14,507 nucleotides of DNA from Methylorubrum extorquens (GTDB lineage Bacteria > Pseudomonadota > Alphaproteobacteria > Rhizobiales > Beijerinckiaceae). Positions 4,940 through 12,972 of the stretch are shown in pieces. Under the pieces are notes generated by a model that did no database searches, was not told the origin of the DNA, and was given only the letters and a program-made list of their open reading frames with translations. The position numbers were made by a program, and so were the translations under genes. Numbering within the stretch: the first letter of the stretch is position 1; each line of letters begins with the position of its first letter. The DNA is taken from assembly GCA_019695455.1 (NCBI GenBank), contig JAEUAC010000068.1, positions 1-14,507 on the forward strand, written 5' to 3'.

Positions 4940-7900
4940 ACCGGGACGCCGATCGGAAGTCCGCCTTCGCATTTCTGAAGCCGGGCTTCGCGGCCGGCGG
5001 CTGGGGCTTCGGCGGCGCCGGAGGCTGGGGCAGCTGCAGGGCCGACACGGCCTTGCCCTGCGCCACCGCCACCAGCTCCTTCACGATCCGCGTCGTCGTC
5101 TTGAGCCGCAGGCCGATCTCCTCGGCCTCCCTCAGGAACACGACCCGCATGTCCGGCCGCACCTTCGCGAACGAGCCCTGCTCGCCCACGTAGCGGACGA
5201 GCCCCGCGGGCTCGGCGAACTTGTTGTCGCGGAAGCCGACGATGATGCCCTTCGGGCCCGCCTCGACCTTCTCGATGTTGGCGCGGCGGCACAGCACCTT
5301 GATGGCGATGACGGCGAGCAGCTGGTCGATCTCGCCCGGCACGGGGCCGAAGCGGTCGACGAGCTCGGCCCGGAAGGTCGCGACCTCCTCCTCCGTCTCG
5401 AAGGTCGAGAGCCGCCGGTACAGGCCGAGGCGGAGCTGCAGATCGGAGACGTAGGTCTCCGGGATCATGACGGGCGCGCCGACGGCGATGGTCGGCGACC
5501 ACTGGTCGGCCGCGGGCTCGTCGTCCTCGATCCCGGCCTTCAGGGCCGCGACCGCCTCCTCCAGCATCTGCTGGTAGAGCTCGTAGCCGACCTCCTTGAT
5601 GTGGCCGGACTGCTCGTCGCCGAGAAGGTTGCCGGCGCCGCGGATGTCGAGGTCGTGCGAGGCGAGCTGGAAGCCCGCGCCCAGCGTGTCGAGCGATTGC
5701 AGCACCTTCAGGCGCCGCTCGGCCTGCACGGTCAGCGAGCCCGAGGCGGGGATCGTGAACAGCGCATAGGCCCGCGTCTTGGAGCGGCCGACCCGGCCCC
5801 GCAGCTGGTAGAGCTGCGACAGGCCGAACATGTCGGCCCGGTGCACGATCAGCGTGTTCGCCGTCGGGATGTCGAGGCCCGATTCGACGATCGTCGTCGA
5901 GAGCAGGATGTCGAACTTGCCGTCGTAGAAGGCGCTCATCACGTCTTCGAGCTGGCCCGCCGCCATCTGGCCGTGGGCGACGGCCACCTTGGCCTCCGGC
6001 ACCTCCCGCCCCAGGAACTCGCGCACCTCGTCGAGGTCGGAGATCCGGGGCACGACGTAGAAGGCCTGCCCGCCGCGGTAGCGCTCGCGCAGCAGCGCCT
6101 CGCGGATCGCCAGCGCGTCGAAGGGCGTGACGAAGGTGCGCACCGCGAGCCGGTCGACCGGGGGCGTCGCGATGATGGACAGCTCCCGCACGCCCGTGAG
6201 CGCGAGCTGGAGCGTGCGCGGGATCGGCGTCGCCGTGAGCGTCAGGACGTGGACCTCGGCGCGGAGCTCCTTCAGGCGCTCCTTGTGGCCGACGCCGAAA
6301 TGCTGCTCCTCGTCCACGATGATGAGGCCCAGGTCCTTGAAGGCCATGGCCTTTCCGAGAAGCGCGTGGGTGCCGACCACGATGTCGATGCCGCCCTCCG
6401 CGAGGCCCTGCTTGGTGGCCTTCAGCTCGGCCGCCGGCACGAAGCGCGAGGCCTGGGCGACGTTGACGGGCAGGCCGCGGAAGCGCTCGGCGAAGTTCCG
6501 GAAATGCTGGCGGGCGAGAAGCGTCGTCGGCACCACGACCGCAACCTGCTTGCCGGCCATGACGGAGGCGAAGGCCGCCCGCAGGGCGACCTCGGTCTTG
6601 CCGAAGCCGACGTCGCCGCAGATCAGCCGATCCATGGGCCGCCCGGCCGTGAGATCGCCCAGGACGGCCTCGATCGCCGCCAGCTGGTCCTCCGTCTCGT
6701 CGAAGGGGAAGCGGGCCGCGAACTCGTCGTAGAGGCCTTCGGGCGGCGCGAGCTTCGGCGCCTCCTTGAGGAAGCGGGCGGCCGCGATCTTCATGAGCTG
6801 CCCCGCCATCTCGCGGATGCGGCTCTTCATCTTGGCCTTGCGAGCCTGCCAGGCGCCCCCGCCGAGCCGGTCCAGCTGGACCTCCGTCTCCTCCGAGCCG
6901 TAGCGGGACAGGAGCTCGATGTTCTCGACCGGGAGGTAGAGGCGGGCGTCGCCCGCATAGGTGAGGTCGAGGCAATCGTGCGGCGCGCCCGCGGCCGTGA
7001 TCGTCTTCAGCCCCTCGAACCGTCCGATGCCGTGGTCCACGTGGACGACGAGGTCGCCCGGCGTCAGCGCCGTCACCTCGGCCAGGAAGTCCTGCGGCCG
7101 GCGCGACGCCCGCTTCGGGCGCACGAGGCGGTCGCCCAGGATGTCCTGCTCGCCCATGACGGCGAGGTCGGGCGTCTCGAACCCGGCCTCGAAGCCCCAG
7201 ACGGCGAGGCCGACCGTGCCGGCCGGCAGGCCGCCGAGGTCGGCGAGCTTCGCGACCGGCTTCGTGGTCTTGAGGTCGTGATCCTCGAGGACGTGGCCGA
7301 GCCGCTCCCGCGACCCCTCGGACCAGGCGCCGACCACGACCTGCTTGCCGGCCTTCGTCAGCGCGCGGATGTGCTCGACGGCGGCCGCGAACACGTTCGC
7401 GTTCGGGTCGGCGCGCTCCGCCACGAAGTCCCGGCCGCGCCGCACCCCCGCGTCGAGCACCAGCCGGCCCTCGCCCGGGGCCTGCGCGAACGGCGTGAGG
7501 CGGGCGAGCGGCAGCTCGGCCACGCGCTTCGCCCATTCGGCCGGCCCGAGATAGAGCGCGTCCGGCTTCAACGGCCGGTACGGCGTCGAATCGGCCGTCA
7601 CGGGCGCCTCGGCCCGGGCGTCGTGGTGATCCTTGATCTGCGCCAGCCGCTCCCCGGCCGCGTCGTCCACGAGCGCGTCGAAGACGACCGGCACGTCGGG
7701 CACGTAGTCGAGCAGGGTGTCGAGCCGCTCGTGGAAGAGCGGCAGCCAATGCTCCATGCCCGGGAAGCGGCGGCCCTCGCTGACGGCCTCGTAGAGGCGG
7801 TCGTCGCGGCGCGGCGCCCCGAAGGCGGCGACGTAGGATTGCCGGAACCGGCGGATCGCCTCGGAGGTGAGCTGGATCTCGCTCATCGGCACGAGGTCGA

Positions 7901-8588
7901 GCGAGCGGAGCGGCCCGGTCGAGCGCTGCGTCTCGGGATCGAAGGTGCGGATCGATTCGAGCGTGTCGCCGAAGAAGTCGAGGCGCACGGGCCCGTGCAG
8001 GCCGGGCGCGAAGAGGTCGAGGATGCCGCCCCGCACGGCGTATTCGCCGGCCTCGCGCACGGACCCGCTGCGCGAGAAGCCGTTGGTCTCGAGCCAGCCC
8101 GCGAGGCTGTCCATCCGGACCACGTTGCCGGGCGCCGCCGAGAAGCTGTCGGCCGCGACCTTGGACCGGGGCGGCACCCGCTGCAGCAGCGCGTTCACGG
8201 TCGTGGAGAGGATGCGCGGCCGCTCCTCCGAACTCTGCGATCGGGCGAGCCGCGCGAGGGCCGTCATGCGCTGCGCCGTCAGCGCCGGGCTCGGCGAGAC
8301 GCGGTCGTAGGGCTGGCAGTCCCAGGCGGGGAAGCACAGCACCTCCATCTCGGGCGCGACGAAGCGCAGGGCGTTCTCGAACACCTGCCGGCGCTGGCCG
8401 TCGCGCGCCACGTGGACGAGGACGGCAGGCCCCTCGCGGTGCCGCACGAGCCCGCGGGCGAGATCCGCCGCGGCCATCGCGTCGAACCCGTCCGGGACGC
8501 TCGCGAGGGTCACGCCCTCTCCGGCCTTCAGGATGTCGAGGGCGCGCGCCAGCGGGCCGGACAGGGTTGCGGCTCTGAGCTTGGCCAT
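4920..8588 (-). CDS. mfd: Transcription-repair coupling factor Mfd
   Basis: This is a 1222-residue ATPase that removes RNA polymerase stalled at DNA lesions and recruits UvrA for strand-specific excision repair. Domains run in order: a UvrB-like N-terminal module (about 1-360, with FPAWDCQPYDRVSPS at 86-100 and EYAVRGGILDLF at 182-193), the RNA-polymerase interaction domain (about 500-570, GDLVVHVDHGIGRFEGLKTI), then the RecG-like helicase motor. In the motor are Walker A GDVGFGKT (658-665), the box DEEQHF (759-764) and TATPIPRT (785-792). The rest holds the translocation domains, including LYQLRGRVGRS, and a C-terminal UvrA-contact domain. The length is near the usual 1150-1200; the extra residues are a Pro-rich, basic tail (about the last 35). 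It begins 20 bp after sdhE and is probably co-transcribed with it. No clear Shine-Dalgarno site precedes the ATG at 8588. Confidence 0.98.
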   Translation of the reverse strand: MAKLRAATLSGPLARALDILKAGEGVTLASVPDGFDAMAAADLARGLVRHREGPAVLVHVARDGQRRQVFENALRFVAPEMEVLCFPAWDCQPYDRVSPSPALTAQRMTALARLARSQSSEERPRILSTTVNALLQRVPPRSKVAADSFSAAPGNVVRMDSLAGWLETNGFSRSGSVREAGEYAVRGGILDLFAPGLHGPVRLDFFGDTLESIRTFDPETQRSTGPLRSLDLVPMSEIQLTSEAIRRFRQSYVAAFGAPRRDDRLYEAVSEGRRFPGMEHWLPLFHERLDTLLDYVPDVPVVFDALVDDAAGERLAQIKDHHDARAEAPVTADSTPYRPLKPDALYLGPAEWAKRVAELPLARLTPFAQAPGEGRLVLDAGVRRGRDFVAERADPNANVFAAAVEHIRALTKAGKQVVVGAWSEGSRERLGHVLEDHDLKTTKPVAKLADLGGLPAGTVGLAVWGFEAGFETPDLAVMGEQDILGDRLVRPKRASRRPQDFLAEVTALTPGDLVVHVDHGIGRFEGLKTITAAGAPHDCLDLTYAGDARLYLPVENIELLSRYGSEETEVQLDRLGGGAWQARKAKMKSRIREMAGQLMKIAAARFLKEAPKLAPPEGLYDEFAARFPFDETEDQLAAIEAVLGDLTAGRPMDRLICGDVGFGKTEVALRAAFASVMAGKQVAVVVPTTLLARQHFRNFAERFRGLPVNVAQASRFVPAAELKATKQGLAEGGIDIVVGTHALLGKAMAFKDLGLIIVDEEQHFGVGHKERLKELRAEVHVLTLTATPIPRTLQLALTGVRELSIIATPPVDRLAVRTFVTPFDALAIREALLRERYRGGQAFYVVPRISDLDEVREFLGREVPEAKVAVAHGQMAAGQLEDVMSAFYDGKFDILLSTTIVESGLDIPTANTLIVHRADMFGLSQLYQLRGRVGRSKTRAYALFTIPASGSLTVQAERRLKVLQSLDTLGAGFQLASHDLDIRGAGNLLGDEQSGHIKEVGYELYQQMLEEAVAALKAGIEDDEPAADQWSPTIAVGAPVMIPETYVSDLQLRLGLYRRLSTFETEEEVATFRAELVDRFGPVPGEIDQLLAVIAIKVLCRRANIEKVEAGPKGIIVGFRDNKFAEPAGLVRYVGEQGSFAKVRPDMRVVFLREAEEIGLRLKTTTRIVKELVAVAQGKAVSALQLPQPPAPPKPQPPAAKPGFRNAKADFRSASRFRRPGR

Positions 8589-8608
8589 GATCGCTGCGGT
8601 GTGGGTGG

Positions 8609-8914
8609 TCAGAGGCCCGGAAAGATTCCGAGACGTCGAATGAGGTCGTGGTCGATGTTGGCCGGCGGCTCGACGGCGCCGCTGACCCAGGAATAGACGT
8701 CGGCCTCCGCGAGATCGAGCAGTTCCTCGAAGGAGGCGAGCTCCGATTCGGACATGGTCGCGAGCTCGCGGTCCGCGTAGCGGCCCATCACGAGGTCCAT
8801 CTCGCGCGTGCCGCGATGCCAGGCGCGGAAGCGGGCGCGGCGGCGGCGGGGATCGAGGGTGGGCTCCTCGCCCGCCGGCTGCGCGGCGGCCGGACCTGCA
8901 TTCGTCTCGGGCAT
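8609..8914 (-). CDS. sdhE: FAD assembly factor SdhE (succinate dehydrogenase assembly factor 2)
   Basis: This is a 101-residue protein of the SdhE/Sdh5/SDHAF2 family, which helps attach FAD covalently to the flavoprotein subunit of succinate dehydrogenase in the cytoplasm. The defining motif RGxxE appears as HRGTREMDL (33-41; R34, G35, E38). The helical bundle follows (DRELATMSESELASFEELLD, 48-67), then DVYSWVSG (72-79) and the conserved end LIRRLGIF. The first 20 or so residues are an Ala/Pro-rich extension. The ATG at 8914 was chosen because the longer open frame upstream is the antisense shadow of recG. The stop is 20 bp before mfd. The gene is divergent from recG, an order seen in many alphaproteobacteria as far as I know. 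Confidence 0.93.
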   Translation of the reverse strand: MPETNAGPAAAQPAGEEPTLDPRRRRARFRAWHRGTREMDLVMGRYADRELATMSESELASFEELLDLAEADVYSWVSGAVEPPANIDHDLIRRLGIFPGL

Positions 8915-8918
8915 GGCG

Positions 8919-8926
8919 CTATATAG
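8919..8926. promoter_or_regulatory. Palindromic CTATATAG, candidate shared -10 element of sdhE and recG
   Basis: The only AT-rich spot in the 51-bp gap between the divergent genes is a perfect 8-bp palindrome containing TATATA. Read on the minus strand, the hexamer ends six bases before the sdhE ATG, so transcription would start at or within one base of that codon and give a leaderless message. Read on the plus strand it lies about 40 bp before recG, a normal leader length. I see no good -35 in either direction. Confidence 0.4.
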
Positions 8927-8965
8927 GCCGTCCCGCCTCGCTCCCGCCAGGGGCGCCCGCTCACG

Positions 8966-11071
8966 ATGTCGCTCCGTCCCTCCATCCTCGATCCTCTCTT
9001 CGCGCTGGCCTCGACCCTGAAGGGCGTCGGGCCGCGGCTCGCTCCCCTGCTCGATCGGCTCGTCGCCGAGGGGCGGCCCGCCCGCGTGCTCGACGTGCTG
9101 TTCCACCTGCCGACCGGCATCGTGTCCCGCGGCACGCTCGGCGCCGTGCGGGACGCGCCGACCGGCGAGCCGGTCACGCTCGCCGTGACGGTCTCGGCCC
9201 ATCGTCCGGCCGCGGCCGGGCGGCGGGGGCCGCACCGGGTGCTCGTCGAGGACGAGACCGGCGACGTGACGCTCGTCTTCTTCAACCTGCCGCAGCGGCG
9301 CGTGGAGGCCATGCTGCCCGTCGGCACGCGCAAGCTCGTCTCCGGCACGATCGAGCTCTGGGACGGGCACCGGCAGATGGTGCATCCCTCGCGCATCGTC
9401 GACGAGGCGGCCGGCGCGCCGGGGTCCGAGCCCGTCTACGGGCTCACGGAGGGCGTGACCTCCCGGATCGTGGCCCGGGTCGCCGCCTCCGCGGTCGAGC
9501 GCGTGCCCGACCTGCCGGAATGGCAGGACGCGGCCTGGCTCCGCGCGAACGGGCTGCCGCCCTTCGCCCAGGCCTTGCGCGCCGTGCACGCCACGGTGCC
9601 GGAGGGCGAGACGCGCGATCCCGCGACCGACCCGTTCAGGCGCCGCCTCGCCTACGACGAGCTCCTCGCCTCCCAGCTCGCCCTCGCGCTCGTGCGCAAC
9701 CGGCAGCGACGGAGCGGCGGCCGGGTCAATGCCGGCACGGGCGAGCTGGTCTCGCGCATCGCGGCCGCCCTGCCCTTCGGCCTCACGGGCGCCCAGACCC
9801 GCGCGGTGGCCGAGATCCGCGAGGACCTCGCGGCCGAGATCCGCATGCTGCGCCTCCTCCAGGGCGACGTCGGCTCGGGCAAGACGCTGGTCGCGCTCCT
9901 CGCCATGGCGAGCGCCGTCGAGGCGGGCCGGCAGGCGGCCCTCGTCGCGCCGACCGAGATCCTGGCCCGCCAGCACGCCGAACGGCTGACGGCGCTCGCG
10001 GCCCCGGCGGGGCTGCGCGTCGCCGTCATCACGGGCCGCGACAGGCCGGCCGAGCGGCGGCGCAGCCTCGCCGCGATCGAGGCCGGCGAGATCGACATCG
10101 TCGTCGGCACCCACGCCCTCATGCAGGAGAGCGTCGCCTTCCGCGATCTCGGCCTCGCCGTGATCGACGAGCAGCATCGCTTCGGCGTCCACCAGCGGAT
10201 CGCGCTCGGCCGCAAGGGCGAGTCGGTCGACCTCCTGGTCATGACGGCGACGCCCATCCCGCGCACGCTGGCGCTCGCCGCCTTCGGCGAAATGGACGTC
10301 TCGGTGCTGGACGAGAAGCCGCCGGGCCGGAAGCCGATCGTGACCCGGCTCGTCTCGGCGGACCGCCTGGACGAGGTGACGGGCGCGGTCGCGCGCGCGA
10401 TGGCGTCCGGCGACCTCGTCTACTGGGTGTGCCCGCTCGTCGCCGAATCGGAGACGCTGGACGTCGCGGCCGCGGAGGAGCGCGCGACGGAGCTGCGCGC
10501 CGTGCTGGGCGACGCGGCCGTCGGCCTGATCCACGGCCAGCTCGGCCCGGCCGACAAGGATGCCGCCATGGCCCGCTTCGCGGCGGGCGAGACCAAGGTG
10601 CTGGTCTCGACCACCGTGATCGAAGTCGGCGTGGACGTCCCGCGCGCCACCGTGATGGTGATCGAGCATGCCGAGCGCTTCGGGCTGGCCCAGCTCCACC
10701 AGCTCCGCGGCCGGATCGGCCGGGGCGAGCGCGCCTCGACCTGCCTCCTCGTCTTCAAGGGGCCGCTCGGCGAGACCGCCAAGGCCCGGCTCGAGACCAT
10801 GCGCCGGACCGAGGACGGCTTCGCCATCGCGGAGGAGGACCTGCGGCTGCGCGGCGAGGGCGAGATCCTGGGCACGCGCCAGGCCGGGCAGGCCGCCTTC
10901 CGCGTCGTGCGGCTCGACCTCGACGGCGACCTCCTGGCCGCGGCCCGGGACGACGCGCGGCTCGTGGTCGACCGGGACCCGGACCTGACCGGCGAGCGCG
11001 GCCGCGCGCTGCGGACGCTCCTCTACCTGTTCGAGCGGGACGCGGGCGTGCGCCTCCTCCGGGCCGGGTGA
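8966..11071 (+). CDS. recG: ATP-dependent DNA helicase RecG
   Basis: This 701-residue superfamily 2 helicase reverses stalled replication forks and branch-migrates Holliday junctions and D-loops. The N-terminal part opens with LKGVGPRLAPLLDRL (18-32), the helix-hairpin-like lead of RecG. The wedge/OB domain (about 60-145) follows, including PHRVLVEDETGDVTLVFFN. The motor has Walker A LLQGDVGSGKT (297-307), APTEILARQH (328-337), GTHALMQ (381-387), the DEQH box (401-404), TATPIPRT (427-434) and the second lobe with STTVIEVGVDVP (548-559), QLHQLRGRIGRG (576-587) and LRLRGEGEILGTRQAG (626-641), which covers the TRG motif shared with Mfd. The length matches the family. AGGGG at 8949-8953 is a rather distant ribosome site, 12 bases from the ATG. 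The gene ends 3 bp from the convergent glmS stop with no terminator between them. Confidence 0.98.
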   Translation: MSLRPSILDPLFALASTLKGVGPRLAPLLDRLVAEGRPARVLDVLFHLPTGIVSRGTLGAVRDAPTGEPVTLAVTVSAHRPAAAGRRGPHRVLVEDETGDVTLVFFNLPQRRVEAMLPVGTRKLVSGTIELWDGHRQMVHPSRIVDEAAGAPGSEPVYGLTEGVTSRIVARVAASAVERVPDLPEWQDAAWLRANGLPPFAQALRAVHATVPEGETRDPATDPFRRRLAYDELLASQLALALVRNRQRRSGGRVNAGTGELVSRIAAALPFGLTGAQTRAVAEIREDLAAEIRMLRLLQGDVGSGKTLVALLAMASAVEAGRQAALVAPTEILARQHAERLTALAAPAGLRVAVITGRDRPAERRRSLAAIEAGEIDIVVGTHALMQESVAFRDLGLAVIDEQHRFGVHQRIALGRKGESVDLLVMTATPIPRTLALAAFGEMDVSVLDEKPPGRKPIVTRLVSADRLDEVTGAVARAMASGDLVYWVCPLVAESETLDVAAAEERATELRAVLGDAAVGLIHGQLGPADKDAAMARFAAGETKVLVSTTVIEVGVDVPRATVMVIEHAERFGLAQLHQLRGRIGRGERASTCLLVFKGPLGETAKARLETMRRTEDGFAIAEEDLRLRGEGEILGTRQAGQAAFRVVRLDLDGDLLAAARDDARLVVDRDPDLTGERGRALRTLLYLFERDAGVRLLRAG

Positions 11072-11074
11072 GCG

Positions 11075-12898
11075 CTACTCGACGGTGACGGACTTCGCGA
11101 GGTTGCGCGGCTGGTCCACGTCCTTCCCCATGAAGACGGCCGTATGGTAGGCGATGAGCTGGATCGCGACCGCATACAGGATCGGCGCGACCACGGGATC
11201 GCAATCGGGCATGACGATGGTGCCCATCGTGTCCATGGCGGCCTCGCGGGCGCCGCGGGCATCCGTGACGAGGAGGATCCTGCCGCCCCGGGCGGCGACC
11301 TCCTGCATGTTGGACACGGTCTTTTCGAACACGGAGTCGTAGGGCGCGATGACGATGACCGGCATGGTCTCGTCGATCAGGGCGATGGGGCCGTGCTTCA
11401 GCTCGCCCGCCGCGTAGCCCTCCGCGTGGATGTAGGAGAGCTCCTTCAGCTTCAGCGCGCCCTCGAGCGCGATCGGATAGGCGGTGCCGCGGCCGAGGTA
11501 GAGGACGTCCCGGGCGCGCGCGAGATCGCGGGCCAGGAGCTCGATCTCGCCCTCGAGGTGCAGCGCCTCGGTCATGAGCTCGGGAATGCCGTTGAGCGCG
11601 GCCACGAGGCGCCTCTCCTCCGCCTCCGACAGCGTGCCGCGCTCGCGCCCGGCCGCGATCGCGAGCGAGAGCAGCGTCGCGAGCTGGCACGTGAAGGCCT
11701 TCGTGGACGCGACGCCGACCTCCACGCCCGCGAGCGTCGGGGCCACGGCCTCGCTCTCGCGCGCCATGGTCGAGGTCGGCACGTTCACGACGCTGAGGAT
11801 GCGCTGGCCCTGCGACTTCGCGTAGCGCAGCGAGGCCAGCGTGTCGGCCGTCTCGCCCGATTGCGAGATGAACATGGCGAGCTCGCCCGGATCGAGCGGC
11901 GCCTCGCGATAGCGGAACTCGGACGCGACATCGAGCTCGACCGGCAGCCGGGCCAGCCGCTCGAACCAGTAGCGCGCGACGTGCCCGGCGAGCGAGGCCG
12001 TGCCGCAGGCCGTGATGGAGACCCGCCGCAGGTCCTTCCAGGCGAAGGGCAGCGGCGGCGGGCAGGCGAGTCCGGCCGCGAAATCCACGTAATGGGCGAT
12101 CGTGCGGGCCACGACCTCCGGCTGCTCGTAGATCTCCTTGACCATGAAGTGGCGATGGTTGCCCTTCGAGGCCAGGAAGGAGTTCGTCGGCACGCGCTGG
12201 CGGACGCGGTCGACCGGGTGGCCGTCCATGTCGCGGATCACGGCGTCGGTCCGCGTGAGGACCACCCAGTCGCCGTCCTCGAGATAGGTCACCTCGTCGG
12301 TGAAGGGGGCGAGCGCGAGCGCGTCCGACCCGAGATACATCTCGCCGTCGCCCCAGCCGACCGCGAGCGGGGGGCCGTGGCGGGCGCCGATCAGCATGTC
12401 GCTCACGCCCTCGAACAGGAAGGCGAGCGCGAAGGCGCCGCGCAGCCGCGGCAGCGTCGTCGCCACCGCCTCCATGGGCGACTTGCCGTCGCGCAGCTTC
12501 GCCGTGACGAGCTGGGCCACGACCTCCGTGTCGGTCTGCGTCTCGAAGACGATGCCCTCGGCCTGCAGCTCGGCCTTCAGCTCGGCGAAGTTCTCGATGA
12601 TGCCGTTATGGACGACGGCGAGCTTGTCGGTCGCGTGCGGGTGGGCGTTGGTCTCGTTCGGCCGGCCGTGCGTGGCCCAGCGGGTGTGGCCGATGCCGAT
12701 CGCCCCCGAGAGGGGCGCCTCGGAGAGCTTCAGCTCGAGATTGCCGAGCTTGCCCTCGGCGCGCCGGCGGGCGAGGTGGCCGTCCTCGAGGGTCGCGACG
12801 CCCGCGGAATCGTAGCCCCGGTACTCCAGGCGCTTCAGTGCATCCAGGACCTGCAGGGCGACCGGCTTCTTGCCCAGGATACCGACGATGCCGCACAT
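11075..12898 (-). CDS. glmS: Glutamine--fructose-6-phosphate aminotransferase (isomerizing) GlmS
   Basis: This 607-residue cytosolic enzyme makes glucosamine-6-phosphate from fructose-6-phosphate and glutamine, the first step to UDP-GlcNAc. The glutaminase domain begins MCGIVGI with the nucleophile Cys2 and has EYRGYDSAG (25-33), HTRWATHG (71-78), VHNGIIEN (96-103) and TDTE (122-125). Two SIS sugar-isomerase domains follow: CGTAS (298-302), SQSGETADT (345-353) and STKAFT (398-403), then EGALKLKELS (479-488) and ELKHGPIAL (499-507). The universal end DQPRNLAKSVTVE is intact (K602 is the fructose-6-phosphate lysine). Length is as in E. coli (609). It lies 74 bp after glmU on the same strand, probably one operon, and has a GGAG ribosome site 7 bases before the ATG. 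Confidence 0.98.
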   Translation of the reverse strand: MCGIVGILGKKPVALQVLDALKRLEYRGYDSAGVATLEDGHLARRRAEGKLGNLELKLSEAPLSGAIGIGHTRWATHGRPNETNAHPHATDKLAVVHNGIIENFAELKAELQAEGIVFETQTDTEVVAQLVTAKLRDGKSPMEAVATTLPRLRGAFALAFLFEGVSDMLIGARHGPPLAVGWGDGEMYLGSDALALAPFTDEVTYLEDGDWVVLTRTDAVIRDMDGHPVDRVRQRVPTNSFLASKGNHRHFMVKEIYEQPEVVARTIAHYVDFAAGLACPPPLPFAWKDLRRVSITACGTASLAGHVARYWFERLARLPVELDVASEFRYREAPLDPGELAMFISQSGETADTLASLRYAKSQGQRILSVVNVPTSTMARESEAVAPTLAGVEVGVASTKAFTCQLATLLSLAIAAGRERGTLSEAEERRLVAALNGIPELMTEALHLEGEIELLARDLARARDVLYLGRGTAYPIALEGALKLKELSYIHAEGYAAGELKHGPIALIDETMPVIVIAPYDSVFEKTVSNMQEVAARGGRILLVTDARGAREAAMDTMGTIVMPDCDPVVAPILYAVAIQLIAYHTAVFMGKDVDQPRNLAKSVTVE

Positions 12899-12900
12899 GG

Positions 12901-12913
12901 GAGCGCTCCGCTC
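12901..12913 (-). promoter_or_regulatory. Small hairpin over the glmS ribosome binding site
   Basis: In the glmS mRNA the sequence GAGCG-GAG-CGCTC forms a perfect 5-bp stem with a 3-base loop, and the Shine-Dalgarno core GGAG spans the stem/loop boundary. The ATG follows two bases after the stem. Such a fold could damp translation initiation. The same bases include the 10-bp palindrome GGAGCGCTCC (12900-12909). The structure is short and might be chance in DNA of this composition. Confidence 0.4.
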
Positions 12914-12965
12914 GATTGGATCTCGCCGGCCTCTCTACCCGATCAATCTGAACGAAGACCAATCG
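12913..12965. repeat. Inverted repeat CGATTGG...CCAATCG in the glmU-glmS gap
   Basis: The 7-bp arms at 12913-12919 and 12959-12965 are perfect inverted copies separated by 39 bp, flanking the most AT-rich stretch of the gap (GATCAATCTGAAC). They could mark an operator or a long-range stem in the glmS leader. A weak minus-strand TTGGTC...TAGAGA pair lies inside with a 19-bp spacer, too long to call a promoter. Confidence 0.3.
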
Positions 12966-12972
12966 CGGCGGG

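Noticed and set aside
4777..8337. 1186-codon frame on the minus strand, same strand as mfd but another phase
   Set aside because: It is an out-of-phase copy of mfd, dominated by Arg, Pro, Ala and Gly. Motifs of Mfd occur only in the 4920-8588 frame.
5601..8696. 1031-codon open frame on the plus strand across mfd
   Set aside because: It is antisense to mfd, which has full motif support. The translation is dominated by Arg, Glu, Ala and Gly with no domain; long antisense frames are expected at this GC content.
8609..10699. 696-codon minus-strand frame running through recG into sdhE
   Set aside because: Only the last 101 codons (sdhE) are real. The remainder is the antisense shadow of recG, rich in Arg, His and Asp.
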